A DNA stretch of 17,599 nucleotides, taken from the NCBI GenBank assembly GCA_036389455.1, contig DASVPW010000130.1, positions 1 to 17,599 of the forward strand, read 5' to 3'. The notes beneath the pieces are model-generated. The model saw only the letters and a program-made list of their open reading frames with translations. It made no database searches and had not been told where the DNA came from. This stretch comes from JAJKJG01 sp036389455 (GTDB lineage: Bacteria; Pseudomonadota; Alphaproteobacteria; Rhizobiales; Beijerinckiaceae). A program made the translations under genes and the position numbers. Shown here piece by piece: positions 1-10,094 of this stretch (the first letter of the stretch is position 1; every line of letters begins with the position of its first letter).

Positions 1-1001
1 CCGACGCGCCGGTCGCGGTCGAGCGCATCCCCGGGCGCTCGGGGCTCGGCGACGCCCTCGTGCTGCGGGCGGGCCCGCGGACCGGCGAGAAGGCGGTGCT
101 CGTCCTCTCCCACCTCGACACGGTACACCCGGTGGGCACCGCCGCGCGCGACCTGCCGGTGCGGCTCGATGGCGACCGGCTCTACGGCCCCGGCTGCTAC
201 GACATGAAGGGCGGCGCGTACCTTGCGCTTCAGGCCTTCAAGGAGGTCGCGCGGGCAGGCGCCGCGCGGCGCCCGGTCGTCTACCTCATGACCCCCGACG
301 AGGAGATCGGCAGCCCGATGACGCGGCCGCTCATCGAGGACCTCGCCCGCAGCGCCGCCTTCGCCCTCGTGACCGAGCCCGCCCGCGACGGCGGCAAGGT
401 CGTGACCGGGCGGAAAGGGGTCGGGCGCTTCGAGGTGCATGTCGAGGGCCGGCCGGCCCATTCGGGCGCGCGCCATGACGAGGGGCGCAGCGCCATCCGC
501 GAGGCCGCGCGGCAGATCCTGAAGATCGAGGCGATGACCGACTACGGGCGGGGCGTGACGACGACCGTCGGCATGATCTCGGGCGGCACCGCCGCGAACG
601 TCATTCCCCAGCACTGCCGCTTCGCCGTGGACCTGCGGGTCGTCAGCGCCGCCGACGGCGAGGCCTTCGCGGCCGCGATCCTCGGGCTCACACCCCACGA
701 CCCCGACGTGCGCGTGGCCGTCACGGGCGGCATGAACCGGCCTCCTTACGAGAAGTCGGAGGGCGTCGAGCGGCTCTACCGGCATGCGCGGGGCCTCGCC
801 GAGGAGCTCGGCTTCGACCTCGGCGAGGTGCCGCTCACCGGCGGCGGCTCGGACGGCAACTTCACGGCGGCGCAAGGCGTCCCGACCCTCGACGGCCTCG
901 GCATCGACGGCGACGGCGCCCACACGCTCCACGAATACGGCCTCGTCTCGTCGATCGAGCCGCGGCGGAAGCTGATGGCGCGGCTGCTCGAGACGCTTTA
1001 G
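1..1001 (+). CDS. M20-family zinc metallopeptidase (carboxypeptidase G2/ArgE-like), 5' truncated
   Basis: The reading frame is open from base 3, so the true start lies upstream of the window; the GTG at 60 is internal. The product should be a cytoplasmic di-zinc amidohydrolase removing an amino acid (often glutamate) or acyl group from a small peptide-like substrate. Visible M20 landmarks are HLDTV (His codon 111, Asp 117), the bridging Asp in YDMKGG (201), the catalytic Glu pair in PDEEIGSP (300-305), a Glu ligand in TEPAR (375), and a C-terminal His in GAHTLHEY (921). The dimerisation/lid domain lies between, with the usual GRPAHSG motif near 450. The C-terminus matches the carboxypeptidase G2 pattern better than DapE. 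Substrate cannot be told from sequence. The TAG stop overlaps the stop of the convergent marC gene, and no terminator lies between them. Family assignment is firm; specificity is open. Confidence 0.9.
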   Translation, partial: DAPVAVERIPGRSGLGDALVLRAGPRTGEKAVLVLSHLDTVHPVGTAARDLPVRLDGDRLYGPGCYDMKGGAYLALQAFKEVARAGAARRPVVYLMTPDEEIGSPMTRPLIEDLARSAAFALVTEPARDGGKVVTGRKGVGRFEVHVEGRPAHSGARHDEGRSAIREAARQILKIEAMTDYGRGVTTTVGMISGGTAANVIPQHCRFAVDLRVVSAADGEAFAAAILGLTPHDPDVRVAVTGGMNRPPYEKSEGVERLYRHARGLAEELGFDLGEVPLTGGGSDGNFTAAQGVPTLDGLGIDGDGAHTLHEYGLVSSIEPRRKLMARLLETL

Positions 1002-1630
1002 CCCGCGCGCAGCAGCACCCGCACGCCGTCGATCACGAACTGCACGGCGAGCGCCGCCAGGACCACGCCGAGGAGGCGGGTCAGCACCACGCGCCCGGTG
1101 ACGCCGAGAAGGCGGGCCATCGGCTCTGCCGCCGCGAATACCGCGAGGCAGGCGAACATCACGGCGGCAACGAGCGCGATCAGAAGAGCGAGCATCAGGG
1201 GCCGGCCATCGGCCCGGCCGGCGAGGAGGATCATGGCGGTGATCGCGCCGGGGCCGGCCATCAGCGGGATCGCGAGCGGGAAGGCGGCGACGTTGCGGAT
1301 GTGATCCTGCGTGATCGCGACGTCGGCGGTCTGCTGCTTGCGGTCGGCGCGGCGCTCGAACACCATCTCGAAGGCGATCCAGAACAGCAGGAGCCCGCCG
1401 GCGATGCGGAAGGCCGGCAGGCCGACGCCGAGGAGCCTCAGCAGCACCTCTCCGCCGAGACCGAAGAAGGCGAGAATTCCGAAGGCGATGAGGGCGGCGC
1501 GAACGGCCACCCGCTGGCGCTCCCTGCCGGTCATGCCGCCGGTGATCGAGAGGAAGATCGGCGCGAGCCCGACCGGGTCGATGGTCACGAGCAGCGTGAC
1601 GAGCGCGGAAACGAGATAGTCGGTGTCCAT
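998..1630 (-). CDS. MarC family (UPF0056) inner-membrane protein
   Basis: This 210-residue protein is almost entirely hydrophobic, with about six membrane segments. It carries family patterns: DPVGLAPIFLSITGG near the N-terminus, AFRIAGGLLLFWIAFEM in the third segment, PLMAGPGAIT in the middle and a C-terminal LTRLLGVVLAALAVQFVIDG. MarC proteins are widespread integral membrane proteins of unsettled function; the early link to multiple antibiotic resistance is not supported by later work. The frame stays open to 1798, but the ATG at 1630 is chosen because the family alignment begins at MDTDYL and the upstream residues are not membrane-like. There is no Shine-Dalgarno before this ATG, while a TATAAG box lies only 6 nt upstream, which suggests a leaderless message. 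The 3' end overlaps the M20 peptidase by 4 bp. Confidence 0.9.
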   Translation of the reverse strand: MDTDYLVSALVTLLVTIDPVGLAPIFLSITGGMTGRERQRVAVRAALIAFGILAFFGLGGEVLLRLLGVGLPAFRIAGGLLLFWIAFEMVFERRADRKQQTADVAITQDHIRNVAAFPLAIPLMAGPGAITAMILLAGRADGRPLMLALLIALVAAVMFACLAVFAAAEPMARLLGVTGRVVLTRLLGVVLAALAVQFVIDGVRVLLRAG

Positions 1631-1636
1631 GGACGA

Positions 1637-1642
1637 CTTATA
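1637..1642 (-). promoter_or_regulatory. Possible -10 box of marC, close enough for a leaderless transcript
   Basis: Read on the minus strand, TATAAG ends 6 nt before the marC ATG, so initiation about 7 nt downstream would fall at or next to the start codon. No good -35 element is seen 16-18 bp upstream, so this is a weak call. Confidence 0.35.
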
Positions 1643-1838
1643 GCGGAGTTTGCCGCCGCCAGAATGCTCCGCCGAATGTGCAGCGTTTCGAGCATGTTGA
1701 GGCGACGTTCGGATATGCCGTCTCAAGCTGGTCCAAGGCCGCCCATGGCCGTGGACGGCGGCCCGTCCCGGCTTGAAAACGGCCTCCAAAACGGCCATCT
1801 AAGAGCCTGATTCCGCTCAGATTCGCAGCCGCCCGCGG

Positions 1839-1882
1839 TCTCGCCGAACGGCCTCCGCCGGCGAGAGCCGCCGCAAGGCGGC
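1839..1882 (+). promoter_or_regulatory. Two adjacent hairpins in the gyrA leader
   Basis: The first hairpin has perfect 8-bp arms (TCTCGCCG at 1839-1846, CGGCGAGA at 1859-1866) around a 12-nt loop. The second follows without a gap: 6-bp arms (1867-1872 and 1877-1882) closed by a GCAA tetraloop, a stable GNRA cap. The second stem ends 21 nt before the TTG start of gyrA. There is no T tract, so this is not a classical terminator. A role in message stability or translational control of gyrase is an inference. Confidence 0.5.
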
Positions 1883-1903
1883 GCAGCAAGAAGAAGTCCG
1901 ACC

Positions 1904-4660
<2,757 letters not shown>

Positions 4661-4754
4661 GCGCCTGCTGAATCCTCCTTTGACAAGCGCCGAAGGCAGC
4701 CGCGAGCGCACGGACGGTGTTGCGGCCCGCGCCCGCGGGTCGTATGGGGCGTCC

Positions 4755-5369
4755 ATGCTCGATGACCTCAAGGCGAACAACCGGGCCTGGGCCCAGGCCA
4801 AGGTCGCGGCCGATCCCGGCTTCTTCGACCGGCTCGTCGGCCAGCAGGCGCCGGAGTACCTCTGGATCGGCTGCGCCGACAGCCGGGTGCCGGCGAACGA
4901 CATCGTCGGCCTCGATCCCGGCGAGCTGTTCGTCCACCGCAACGTCGCGAACCTCGCGCCGCCGCAGGACGCCAACTACCTCTCGGTGCTGCAGTTCGCC
5001 GTCGACGTGCTGAAGGTGCGCCACATCCTCGTCGTCGGCCATTACGGCTGCGGCGGGATCGCGGCCGCGGTCGACGGCCGCCGGCGCGGCCTCGTCGACC
5101 ACTGGCTGCACCCGATCCGCGAGATCCACCGCGAGCACCGGGCCGAGCTCGAGGCGATCGCCGACGAGCGCGCCCGCCTCGACCGGCTGTGCGAGCTCAA
5201 CGTGATGCGGCAGGTGCGCAACGTCGCCTCCGACGTGTTCGTGCAGGAGGCCTGGGCGCGCGGGCAGCCGCTCTCGGTCCACGGCTGGGTCTATTCCCTG
5301 GCGAGCGGCCTCGTTAACGACCTCAACGTCACCGTCAGCCGGCCGGAGGAGATCGAGCGGGCAGGGTGA
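4755..5369 (+). CDS. Beta-class carbonic anhydrase
   Basis: This 204-residue cytoplasmic zinc enzyme interconverts CO2 and bicarbonate. Zinc ligands of the plant-type beta class are visible: Cys40 and the Asp42-Arg44 dyad in GCADSRVP, then His96 and Cys99 in GHYGCGG. The segment between carries the conserved VHRNVAN (60-66). Length is typical of the bacterial CynT/Can family. The frame stays open upstream to 4680, but the ATG at 4755 is chosen because the family begins at a sequence like MLDDLKANNRAWA, and a GGGGC motif precedes it. The gene lies 94 bp after gyrA on the same strand with no clear terminator between, so read-through is possible. It probably supplies bicarbonate for carboxylations; no cyanase or bicarbonate transporter is adjacent to specialise it. 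Confidence 0.95.
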   Translation: MLDDLKANNRAWAQAKVAADPGFFDRLVGQQAPEYLWIGCADSRVPANDIVGLDPGELFVHRNVANLAPPQDANYLSVLQFAVDVLKVRHILVVGHYGCGGIAAAVDGRRRGLVDHWLHPIREIHREHRAELEAIADERARLDRLCELNVMRQVRNVASDVFVQEAWARGQPLSVHGWVYSLASGLVNDLNVTVSRPEEIERAG

Positions 5370-5730
5370 GGGGACGCGAGCGGCCCACATCCCGGCCGGT
5401 GCGATAAAGATCCGGCTACGAGCATAGATACGGCAAAAAGAGCCGATCATCCCGCAAGTTTGCGAGAAGTGAAGGTCCACGCGGTGGGGAATGGAGGCAC
5501 GTCGACGGGGAATGGAAGCGCAGAAAAGCGCCGCCGGGCTTAGCAAATTAGCGAACAGCGGAGACGTGAAGGCATCCGGTGCAACGCCGCGGCGTGCAAG
5601 TGGGCAAATATTTCACCAGCCTTCCATTTCGAAGCGTGGCTTGACTCGGTCCGAAGCAGGTCTATGCTCAAGCTAATAACTAGAAAATAACTCGAAATTA
5701 TTGCTGCTTCCGCAGCGTAGGGGAGCTGTC
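5370..5730 (+). promoter_or_regulatory. 361 bp AT-richer intergenic and regulatory stretch before the exported repeat protein
   Basis: No convincing gene lies here. Visible elements are a small inverted repeat CGGC/GCCG at 5431-5445, a near-palindrome around CGCAAGTTTGCG at about 5453-5464, and two direct copies of GGGGAATGGARGC at 5486-5498 and 5507-5519 (period 21 bp). A candidate promoter follows at 5641-5668, then an AT-rich leader with two tandem 11-mers AATAACTMGAA at 5675-5696. The leader ends with a hairpin GCTGC-TTCC-GCAGC at 5703-5716 and an SD sequence AGGGGAG at 5719-5725. The base composition differs sharply from the flanking 70% GC genes. The repeat spacings (two helical turns and one turn) would suit regulator binding, but no regulator can be named. 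Confidence 0.55.
5641..5668 (+). promoter_or_regulatory. Candidate sigma-70-type promoter of the exported repeat protein
   Basis: TTGACT (5641-5646) and TATGCT (5663-5668) are separated by 16 bp. The start would fall near 5675, leaving a leader of about 55 nt before the ATG at 5731. Confidence 0.5.
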
Positions 5731-8421
5731 ATGCGCCCGTCGATTGCAAAAGCCGCCCTGCTGGCGCTCGCCGCCACGCTCGGAAACGCCACCTTTACGG
5801 ACCCGGGGCGCGCGCAAGGAGGAGGATCGTCCAGCGGCGCTCCTCCACAACCCTGGGCCTTCACCAAACAAGCTTTGGACGCGAATGGCGCACCGCTGAC
5901 CGGACCGGTTTCGGTGGGTCAGACGATCCAGTACGTGCTGAGCTACAAGCCCGGCACCTCACCGTCCGGACCGGTCACCATCAACGACACGCTCTCGCCC
6001 AACCTGGCTTACGTGAACCCGTCCATCTCTGCGCCGCCGGGCTGGGCCTGGAGTCCGTTCACGCCTTATTCGGTCGGCAACCACACGCAATACGGAAATG
6101 CGGGTTTCGGGCCGGGCACGAGCTTCATCATACCGGTCAGCGACCGTGCTCAGGTCGGGCAATCCGCGGGCGACGGCACCTTGCCGATCCCGGTGGGAAG
6201 CCGTGCCTATGGACTGCTCCATCACCTCAATGCCGGCGCCGCGAAAATTATGTGCTGGGATTTGTCGAGCCTGATCGTATGCCCCCCGGTCTCAGGGGTA
6301 CAATGGCCGCTGTCGATCGGATCAGACCTCATGACGCCGACCCTGCTGCGTCACGCCGTGGTCGGCACCAAGATCTACTTCCCGAGCGCACGTGTTGCAG
6401 GCAGCGGTGCCGCGGCCACCACCACCCCCGGCATCGGCTGCTGGGACACGGTGAGCGAGACGCCGTGTGCTTTTCTTCCCCTGCCCGGCGGCCCAGTTTG
6501 GGTAGGCAACCCGCCGACCGGCAGCCCCTCGGGCCTTGACCCGTTGCTCGCCGGGATCGCGGCCGGTCCGGGGGGCTCGCGGCTGTTCATGTACGCGGTC
6601 AACTCCTCGTCCGCTCCGACGAGCGGCCATGTGTACTGTGTCGCTCTTTCGGCCGGCGCATGTGGGCTGTGGAGTTCAACGGAGACGCTCACGGCGGGCG
6701 GGATAAGCTTTGCCGACATGATCCTCGAGGAGACGGGAGGCCCCCCCGCGACCAAGCTCTACGTCACCCACTCCGCCAAGGTTACCTGCCTGCGGTTGTC
6801 GGATGGCATGCGGTGCACTCCGACGTGGATAGACGTCGCCACGGGCATTTCCAGAGGCTTTACACTCTCGCCCGCCATGTACCCGGCCGGGCTTCAGATT
6901 TGCCTCCATCCATTTCCGAGCGGCATGCCGGCTTGCTTCGATGCCGGGACCCATGCCCCCGCACCGCTGACGGGCCCCTTCCTGAACGCCATGACCAACA
7001 TGCCTGCCGGCAGCAAATACGTTTTTGCCGCGTTCCGGGTGCCAGGGGTGCCGGGGCAGGCTCGCGTGCTCTATCCCAATGGTACCACTAGCAACATCAC
7101 GTCACCTCTCTGTTTCGACTTCAGCCTGGCCAGCGGCGCCGGCGCTCCCTGCGCTTCCTTTATGCCAGGGTGGAGCGCGAACGGCTTCAGGGACTACGGC
7201 TATGCCCTGGATCCCGCCGACCCGGACCGGTGCCTGTTGGGTCTTGGCGATGCCGGGATTATCTGGCGTTTCACGAAGGATGGAGCTTTCGATCTGACCG
7301 GCTGTGTAAGGCGGGTCGAGGCGAGGCTCGACATCAACAGCTTCTTCTGCGCAATCAAGCCGGAAAAGGCGAGTTGGGATTCCCTCGTCATCCGCAATCC
7401 GCGCCCGAACGAGCTGACCGGGGGGACGGTCAATCTGGTCAACAGCGCGAATGTCATCGTCAAGACCATCACAATCCTTCCGGCTCCGACCAACACCTAT
7501 GCGGTCAACATCCCGGCGATCGGCGCGGACAGCCAGCTGACGGTGCAGTTCACCCCGATCTATGCGCCCGGTCCGCTGCCGCACGGCTACCAACTCGAGC
7601 TCACCTTCACGGCCGACGTCGATCCGCAGATATGCTACCAAGCGACCGTCACGACCTGCGGGCCGGTGTCGAACCATGCCGCCATGACGAGCTCCACGCT
7701 CGCTGGTGTCCAACAGGCGACAGCGGGCGTCGATCTCGGCAACGCGACCGGCCCGACCTGCGCGTCCGAGAACGCCGGCCTGCTCAAGGTGTGCAAGGTG
7801 GCGGGTCCCGGGATCGCGGTCGGGGCACCGTTCGTCTTCACGGCGGGCTCGAGCACCGTGTCGGTGCCGGCCGGGCCGCCGCCCGGGGGCACCTGCACCG
7901 TGGTGTCGACCTACCCAGTCGGCTCGCACGTCACCGTGCACGAGACGATCCCGCCGGGCGACACCGTGGCGAGCATCGCGGTCACGCCACCGAAGCAGAT
8001 CGTCGGCGCGCCCAACCTCCCGGGCGGCAGCGTCGAGGTGACGATCGGCACCGGCGTTACCCTCGTGACCTTCACGGATAAGCGCACCGGGTATCTGGAG
8101 ATCTGCAAGCGCGGCGAGGTGACGGGCAGCTTCAGCTTCTCCGTGACTCCTGGCGCTCTTGGGCCGTTCGTCGTTCCGGCCGGAGCCTGCACGCCGCCGA
8201 TCGAGGTCGTGGCCGGCCCGGCCGTGATCACAGAACTGCCGAGCGCCGGCACCGCCCTGTCCGCCTGCGCCACGTTCCCGCCGGGGCGGCAGGGTCCGTG
8301 CGACCCAGCCGTCCGGACCTCGACGGTGACGGTCGTCCCCGGCGACGTCTCCGCCGAGACCGTCGCCTTTATCACCAACCGGCGCTCCCGGGGCGGCGCG
8401 CCGAACGAGCGCACGCCCTAG
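5731..8421 (+). CDS. Large exported protein: DUF11-like domain, Cys-paired repeat (propeller-like) region, two prealbumin-like repeats
   Basis: This 896-residue protein begins with a signal peptide (hydrophobic stretch about 5-20, likely cleavage near residues 28-30). Residues about 38-105 resemble a DUF11 beta-sandwich (VSVGQTIQYVLSY, then VTINDTLSPNLAYV). Residues about 165-530 hold seven Cys pairs at 175/184, 237/246, 303/311, 353/362, 391/402, 461/474 and 501/525, the first two starting CWD. The spacing suits a beta-propeller with a disulfide-closed hairpin in each blade. The C-terminal part has two related domains, from LLKVCKV (Cys688) to VTFTDKR and from YLEICKR (Cys792) to VAFITNRR, like SpaA/prealbumin-fold repeats of Gram-positive surface proteins. 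There is no LPXTG motif, membrane anchor or autotransporter barrel. ATG 5731 is preceded by AGGGGAG. Codon use is less GC-biased than the neighbours, suggesting acquisition. A role in surface adhesion or ligand binding is inference. Confidence 0.85.
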   Translation: MRPSIAKAALLALAATLGNATFTDPGRAQGGGSSSGAPPQPWAFTKQALDANGAPLTGPVSVGQTIQYVLSYKPGTSPSGPVTINDTLSPNLAYVNPSISAPPGWAWSPFTPYSVGNHTQYGNAGFGPGTSFIIPVSDRAQVGQSAGDGTLPIPVGSRAYGLLHHLNAGAAKIMCWDLSSLIVCPPVSGVQWPLSIGSDLMTPTLLRHAVVGTKIYFPSARVAGSGAAATTTPGIGCWDTVSETPCAFLPLPGGPVWVGNPPTGSPSGLDPLLAGIAAGPGGSRLFMYAVNSSSAPTSGHVYCVALSAGACGLWSSTETLTAGGISFADMILEETGGPPATKLYVTHSAKVTCLRLSDGMRCTPTWIDVATGISRGFTLSPAMYPAGLQICLHPFPSGMPACFDAGTHAPAPLTGPFLNAMTNMPAGSKYVFAAFRVPGVPGQARVLYPNGTTSNITSPLCFDFSLASGAGAPCASFMPGWSANGFRDYGYALDPADPDRCLLGLGDAGIIWRFTKDGAFDLTGCVRRVEARLDINSFFCAIKPEKASWDSLVIRNPRPNELTGGTVNLVNSANVIVKTITILPAPTNTYAVNIPAIGADSQLTVQFTPIYAPGPLPHGYQLELTFTADVDPQICYQATVTTCGPVSNHAAMTSSTLAGVQQATAGVDLGNATGPTCASENAGLLKVCKVAGPGIAVGAPFVFTAGSSTVSVPAGPPPGGTCTVVSTYPVGSHVTVHETIPPGDTVASIAVTPPKQIVGAPNLPGGSVEVTIGTGVTLVTFTDKRTGYLEICKRGEVTGSFSFSVTPGALGPFVVPAGACTPPIEVVAGPAVITELPSAGTALSACATFPPGRQGPCDPAVRTSTVTVVPGDVSAETVAFITNRRSRGGAPNERTP

Positions 8422-8424
8422 GCC

Positions 8425-8453
8425 GGCGCGGCCGGAAGCAGGCTGACCGCGCC
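8425..8453 (+). terminator. GC-rich hairpin just after the exported protein gene
   Basis: Arms GGCGCGG (8425-8431) and CCGCGCC (8447-8453) pair perfectly around a 15-nt loop, 3 nt after the stop codon. No T tract follows, so termination activity is uncertain. Confidence 0.3.
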
Positions 8454-8494
8454 GCCGATCCGTCGGCAGCGCAGGGTCGTGGCTCGGAGCGCCC

Positions 8495-8524
8495 GACGAC
8501 GATGTCGGATGTCGTCCTTTCCTT
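8495..8524 (+). terminator. Weak hairpin followed by a pyrimidine run
   Basis: GACGAC (8495-8500) and GTCGTC (8511-8516) form a 6-bp stem around a 10-nt loop, followed by CTTTCCTT. This is the best terminator candidate between the exported protein gene and the LysE gene, but the stem is short. Confidence 0.3.
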
Positions 8525-8600
8525 CTGGTAAGGAGAGCCGACACGTTGCTACGCCACGCCGCCCCGTGACATGGTCGCGCGGTCCCGCCGGAGCGCCGCC

Positions 8601-9218
8601 ATGCTCAACCCCGAGCTCTTCCTCGCCTTCCTCCTCATCACCCTCGTGCTCGTCGTGACGCCGGGGCCGATCGTGACGCTCGTGATCGCGACGGGGGCGA
8701 CGCGGGGGGTGAAGGCCGCGCTCGTCACCGTCGCCGGGACGGTCTCGGGGAACGCGATCCTCGTCGCGGCGATCGCCTTCGGCCTCTCGTGGCTCCTCAA
8801 GAGCTCGGTCGCGCTGTTCGAGGCGATCCGGTGGGCTGGCGCGGCCTATCTCGTCTGGCTCGGGATCCAGGCCTGGCGCAACGCCGGGCGGGAGGCGGAG
8901 CGGCCGCCGCCGGCCGGGCGGGTGCACTTCTGGCGCGGGTTCTTCGTGGCCCTCTCGAACCCGAAGACCATCGCCTTCTTCACCGCCTTCCTGCCGCAGT
9001 TCGTCGATCCCCGCCTGCCGGCCGAGCCCCAGCTCGCCGTCATGTGCGCGGTCTCGGTCGTCATGGCGGCGGCGACCGATTCGGCCTGGGCCGTCGCAGC
9101 CGGGCTCGGGCGGGCCTTCTTCGTGAAGCCCGCCCGCGCCCGCCTCTTGGGCCGCGCTTCCGGCGCGGTGCTCGTCGGCGGCGGGGTGTGGCTCTCGCTT
9201 GCCCGCCGGCCGGCCTGA
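8601..9218 (+). CDS. LysE/RhtB family amino acid exporter
   Basis: This 205-residue inner-membrane protein has about six hydrophobic segments. The family signature is present: an N-terminal segment ending in VTPGP (P-G-P motif), a Gly-rich second helix, and GFFVALSNPKTIAFFTAFLPQFV in the middle, which is highly typical of RhtB/LysE exporters. Such proteins export amino acids or related small metabolites using the proton gradient; the substrate cannot be read from sequence. The start at ATG 8601 (MLNPELFLAF) fits the family and has GGAGC about 8 nt upstream. An in-frame ATG at 8571 would add ten basic residues and is less likely. The gene is apparently monocistronic, and no LysG-type regulator is adjacent. 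It ends against a palindromic repeat and a convergent ankyrin gene. Confidence 0.9.
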   Translation: MLNPELFLAFLLITLVLVVTPGPIVTLVIATGATRGVKAALVTVAGTVSGNAILVAAIAFGLSWLLKSSVALFEAIRWAGAAYLVWLGIQAWRNAGREAERPPPAGRVHFWRGFFVALSNPKTIAFFTAFLPQFVDPRLPAEPQLAVMCAVSVVMAAATDSAWAVAAGLGRAFFVKPARARLLGRASGAVLVGGGVWLSLARRPA

Positions 9219-9265
9219 AGCATGATCCCGAAAAGTGGGCACCGGTTTTCGGAAAAGATCATGCT
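9219..9265. repeat. Hyphomicrobiales-type dispersed palindromic repeat between convergent genes
   Basis: Outer arms AGCATGATC (9219-9227) and GATCATGCT (9257-9265) are perfect inverted copies. Inner arms CCGAAAA (9228-9234) and TTTTCGG (9246-9252) continue the stem, with an 11-nt loop and an AAAA bulge. Its text closely matches a short palindrome I recall as common between genes in Bradyrhizobium, Methylobacterium and relatives. It starts right after the LysE stop and ends 11 bp before the ankyrin stop, so it may act as a two-way terminator or message stabiliser. Confidence 0.75.
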
Positions 9266-9276
9266 CAAGCAAAAAG

Positions 9277-9969
9277 TCAGCGCGCGCCGGCCCGCTCCAG
9301 CATCGCGGCGATTACGGCGTAGCCCCGCGCGCGGGCGTGCCCGAGCGGCGTCACGCCCTGCCGGTCGGCGATGGCCGGGCTCGCGCCGGCCTCGAGGAGG
9401 GCCCGCACCGTCGCCTCGTGGCGCGGGCCGCCGTCGCCGAGGATCACGGCCTCGATGAGGGCCGTCCAGCCGAGGTTGTTGACGTGGTCGAGGGGCGCGC
9501 CGCCCCGGATCAGCGCGCGCACGACCCCGTCGTGCCCGAGATGGGCCGTGGCGATGAGGGCGGTGCCGTCGTAGGGGCTGGTGACGAGCCGGGCGCTCGC
9601 GCCGCCCGCAAGCAGCGTCTCGACCATCGCGACGTCGTCGCGCACGGCCGCGACCGTCACGGCGTCATAAGCCTGGCGGTCGAGGAGGGCGCTGTCGGCC
9701 TTCGCCGCGAGGAGCGCCCGCGCCGCCGCAACGTGGCCGTGGAAGGCCGCCACGTGGAGCGGCGTGCGCCCGTTCCCGTCGCGGGCGTTCACGTCGGCGC
9801 CGCCCGCCGCGAGGCGCCGCGCCTCCTCGGCGTCGCCCCGCGCCGCCGCCGCGTGGAGGCCGCGGTAGGCGGCGACCTCGGCCGCCGTCGGCGGCGTCTG
9901 GGCGAGCGCCGGCGGGCCGAGCCCGACGAGCGCCGCGGCGAGGAGGAGAGGGCGGGCGATTCTTCGCAT
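9277..9969 (-). CDS. Exported ankyrin-repeat protein
   Basis: This 230-residue protein has an N-terminal signal peptide (basic MRRIAR, hydrophobic core, likely cleavage after ALA at residue 23), followed by about five or six ankyrin repeats filling the rest. The repeats show the usual pattern, for example ADVNARDGNGRTPLHVAAFHG, then LLAGGASARL, DGTALIATAHLGH and GWTALIEAVILGD. Ankyrin repeats are protein-binding scaffolds; with export, a periplasmic partner is likely, but none is identifiable. The frame extends upstream to 10074, but ATG 9969 is chosen because the signal peptide begins there and GGAGG precedes it at good spacing. It is divergent from coaD across 278 bp and convergent with the LysE gene. 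Some exported bacterial ankyrin proteins are linked to catalase or oxidative-stress functions, but nothing here supports that role. Confidence 0.88.
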   Translation of the reverse strand: MRRIARPLLLAAALVGLGPPALAQTPPTAAEVAAYRGLHAAAARGDAEEARRLAAGGADVNARDGNGRTPLHVAAFHGHVAAARALLAAKADSALLDRQAYDAVTVAAVRDDVAMVETLLAGGASARLVTSPYDGTALIATAHLGHDGVVRALIRGGAPLDHVNNLGWTALIEAVILGDGGPRHEATVRALLEAGASPAIADRQGVTPLGHARARGYAVIAAMLERAGAR

Positions 9970-10094
9970 TCGAGCCTCCGGCCGAACTCTCGCATGTTCC
10001 GGCGAACCGAACCATGACCTGCAGCCGGCGCATGGGTGTGTCCCGAAGGCCCAGGCGCTTGCCCTTCCGCGCATAGCTACGGTGCCAATGCGAT

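Noticed and set aside
1773..1800. TTGAAA plus direct repeats of AAAACGGCC as a gyrA promoter
   Set aside because: The best -10 match at 17 bp is poor; the repeats may be regulatory but cannot be supported.
4680..4685. Perfect TTGACA upstream of the carbonic anhydrase gene
   Set aside because: No acceptable -10 box is found 16-18 bp downstream, so it cannot be called a promoter.
5491..5676. 61-codon ORF upstream of the exported protein gene
   Set aside because: It overlaps the candidate promoter, has an Arg/Ser-rich sequence without any recognisable pattern, and its codon use is unlike the local genes.
8502..8531. Nine-codon ORF (MSDVVLSFW) ahead of the LysE gene
   Set aside because: No SD sequence, it lies inside a possible hairpin, and it has no run of regulatory codons that would suggest a leader peptide.
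8418..9272. 284-codon minus-strand open frame over the LysE gene
   Set aside because: Highly charged Arg/Glu/Gly/Pro-rich shadow of a clear membrane-protein gene on the other strand.
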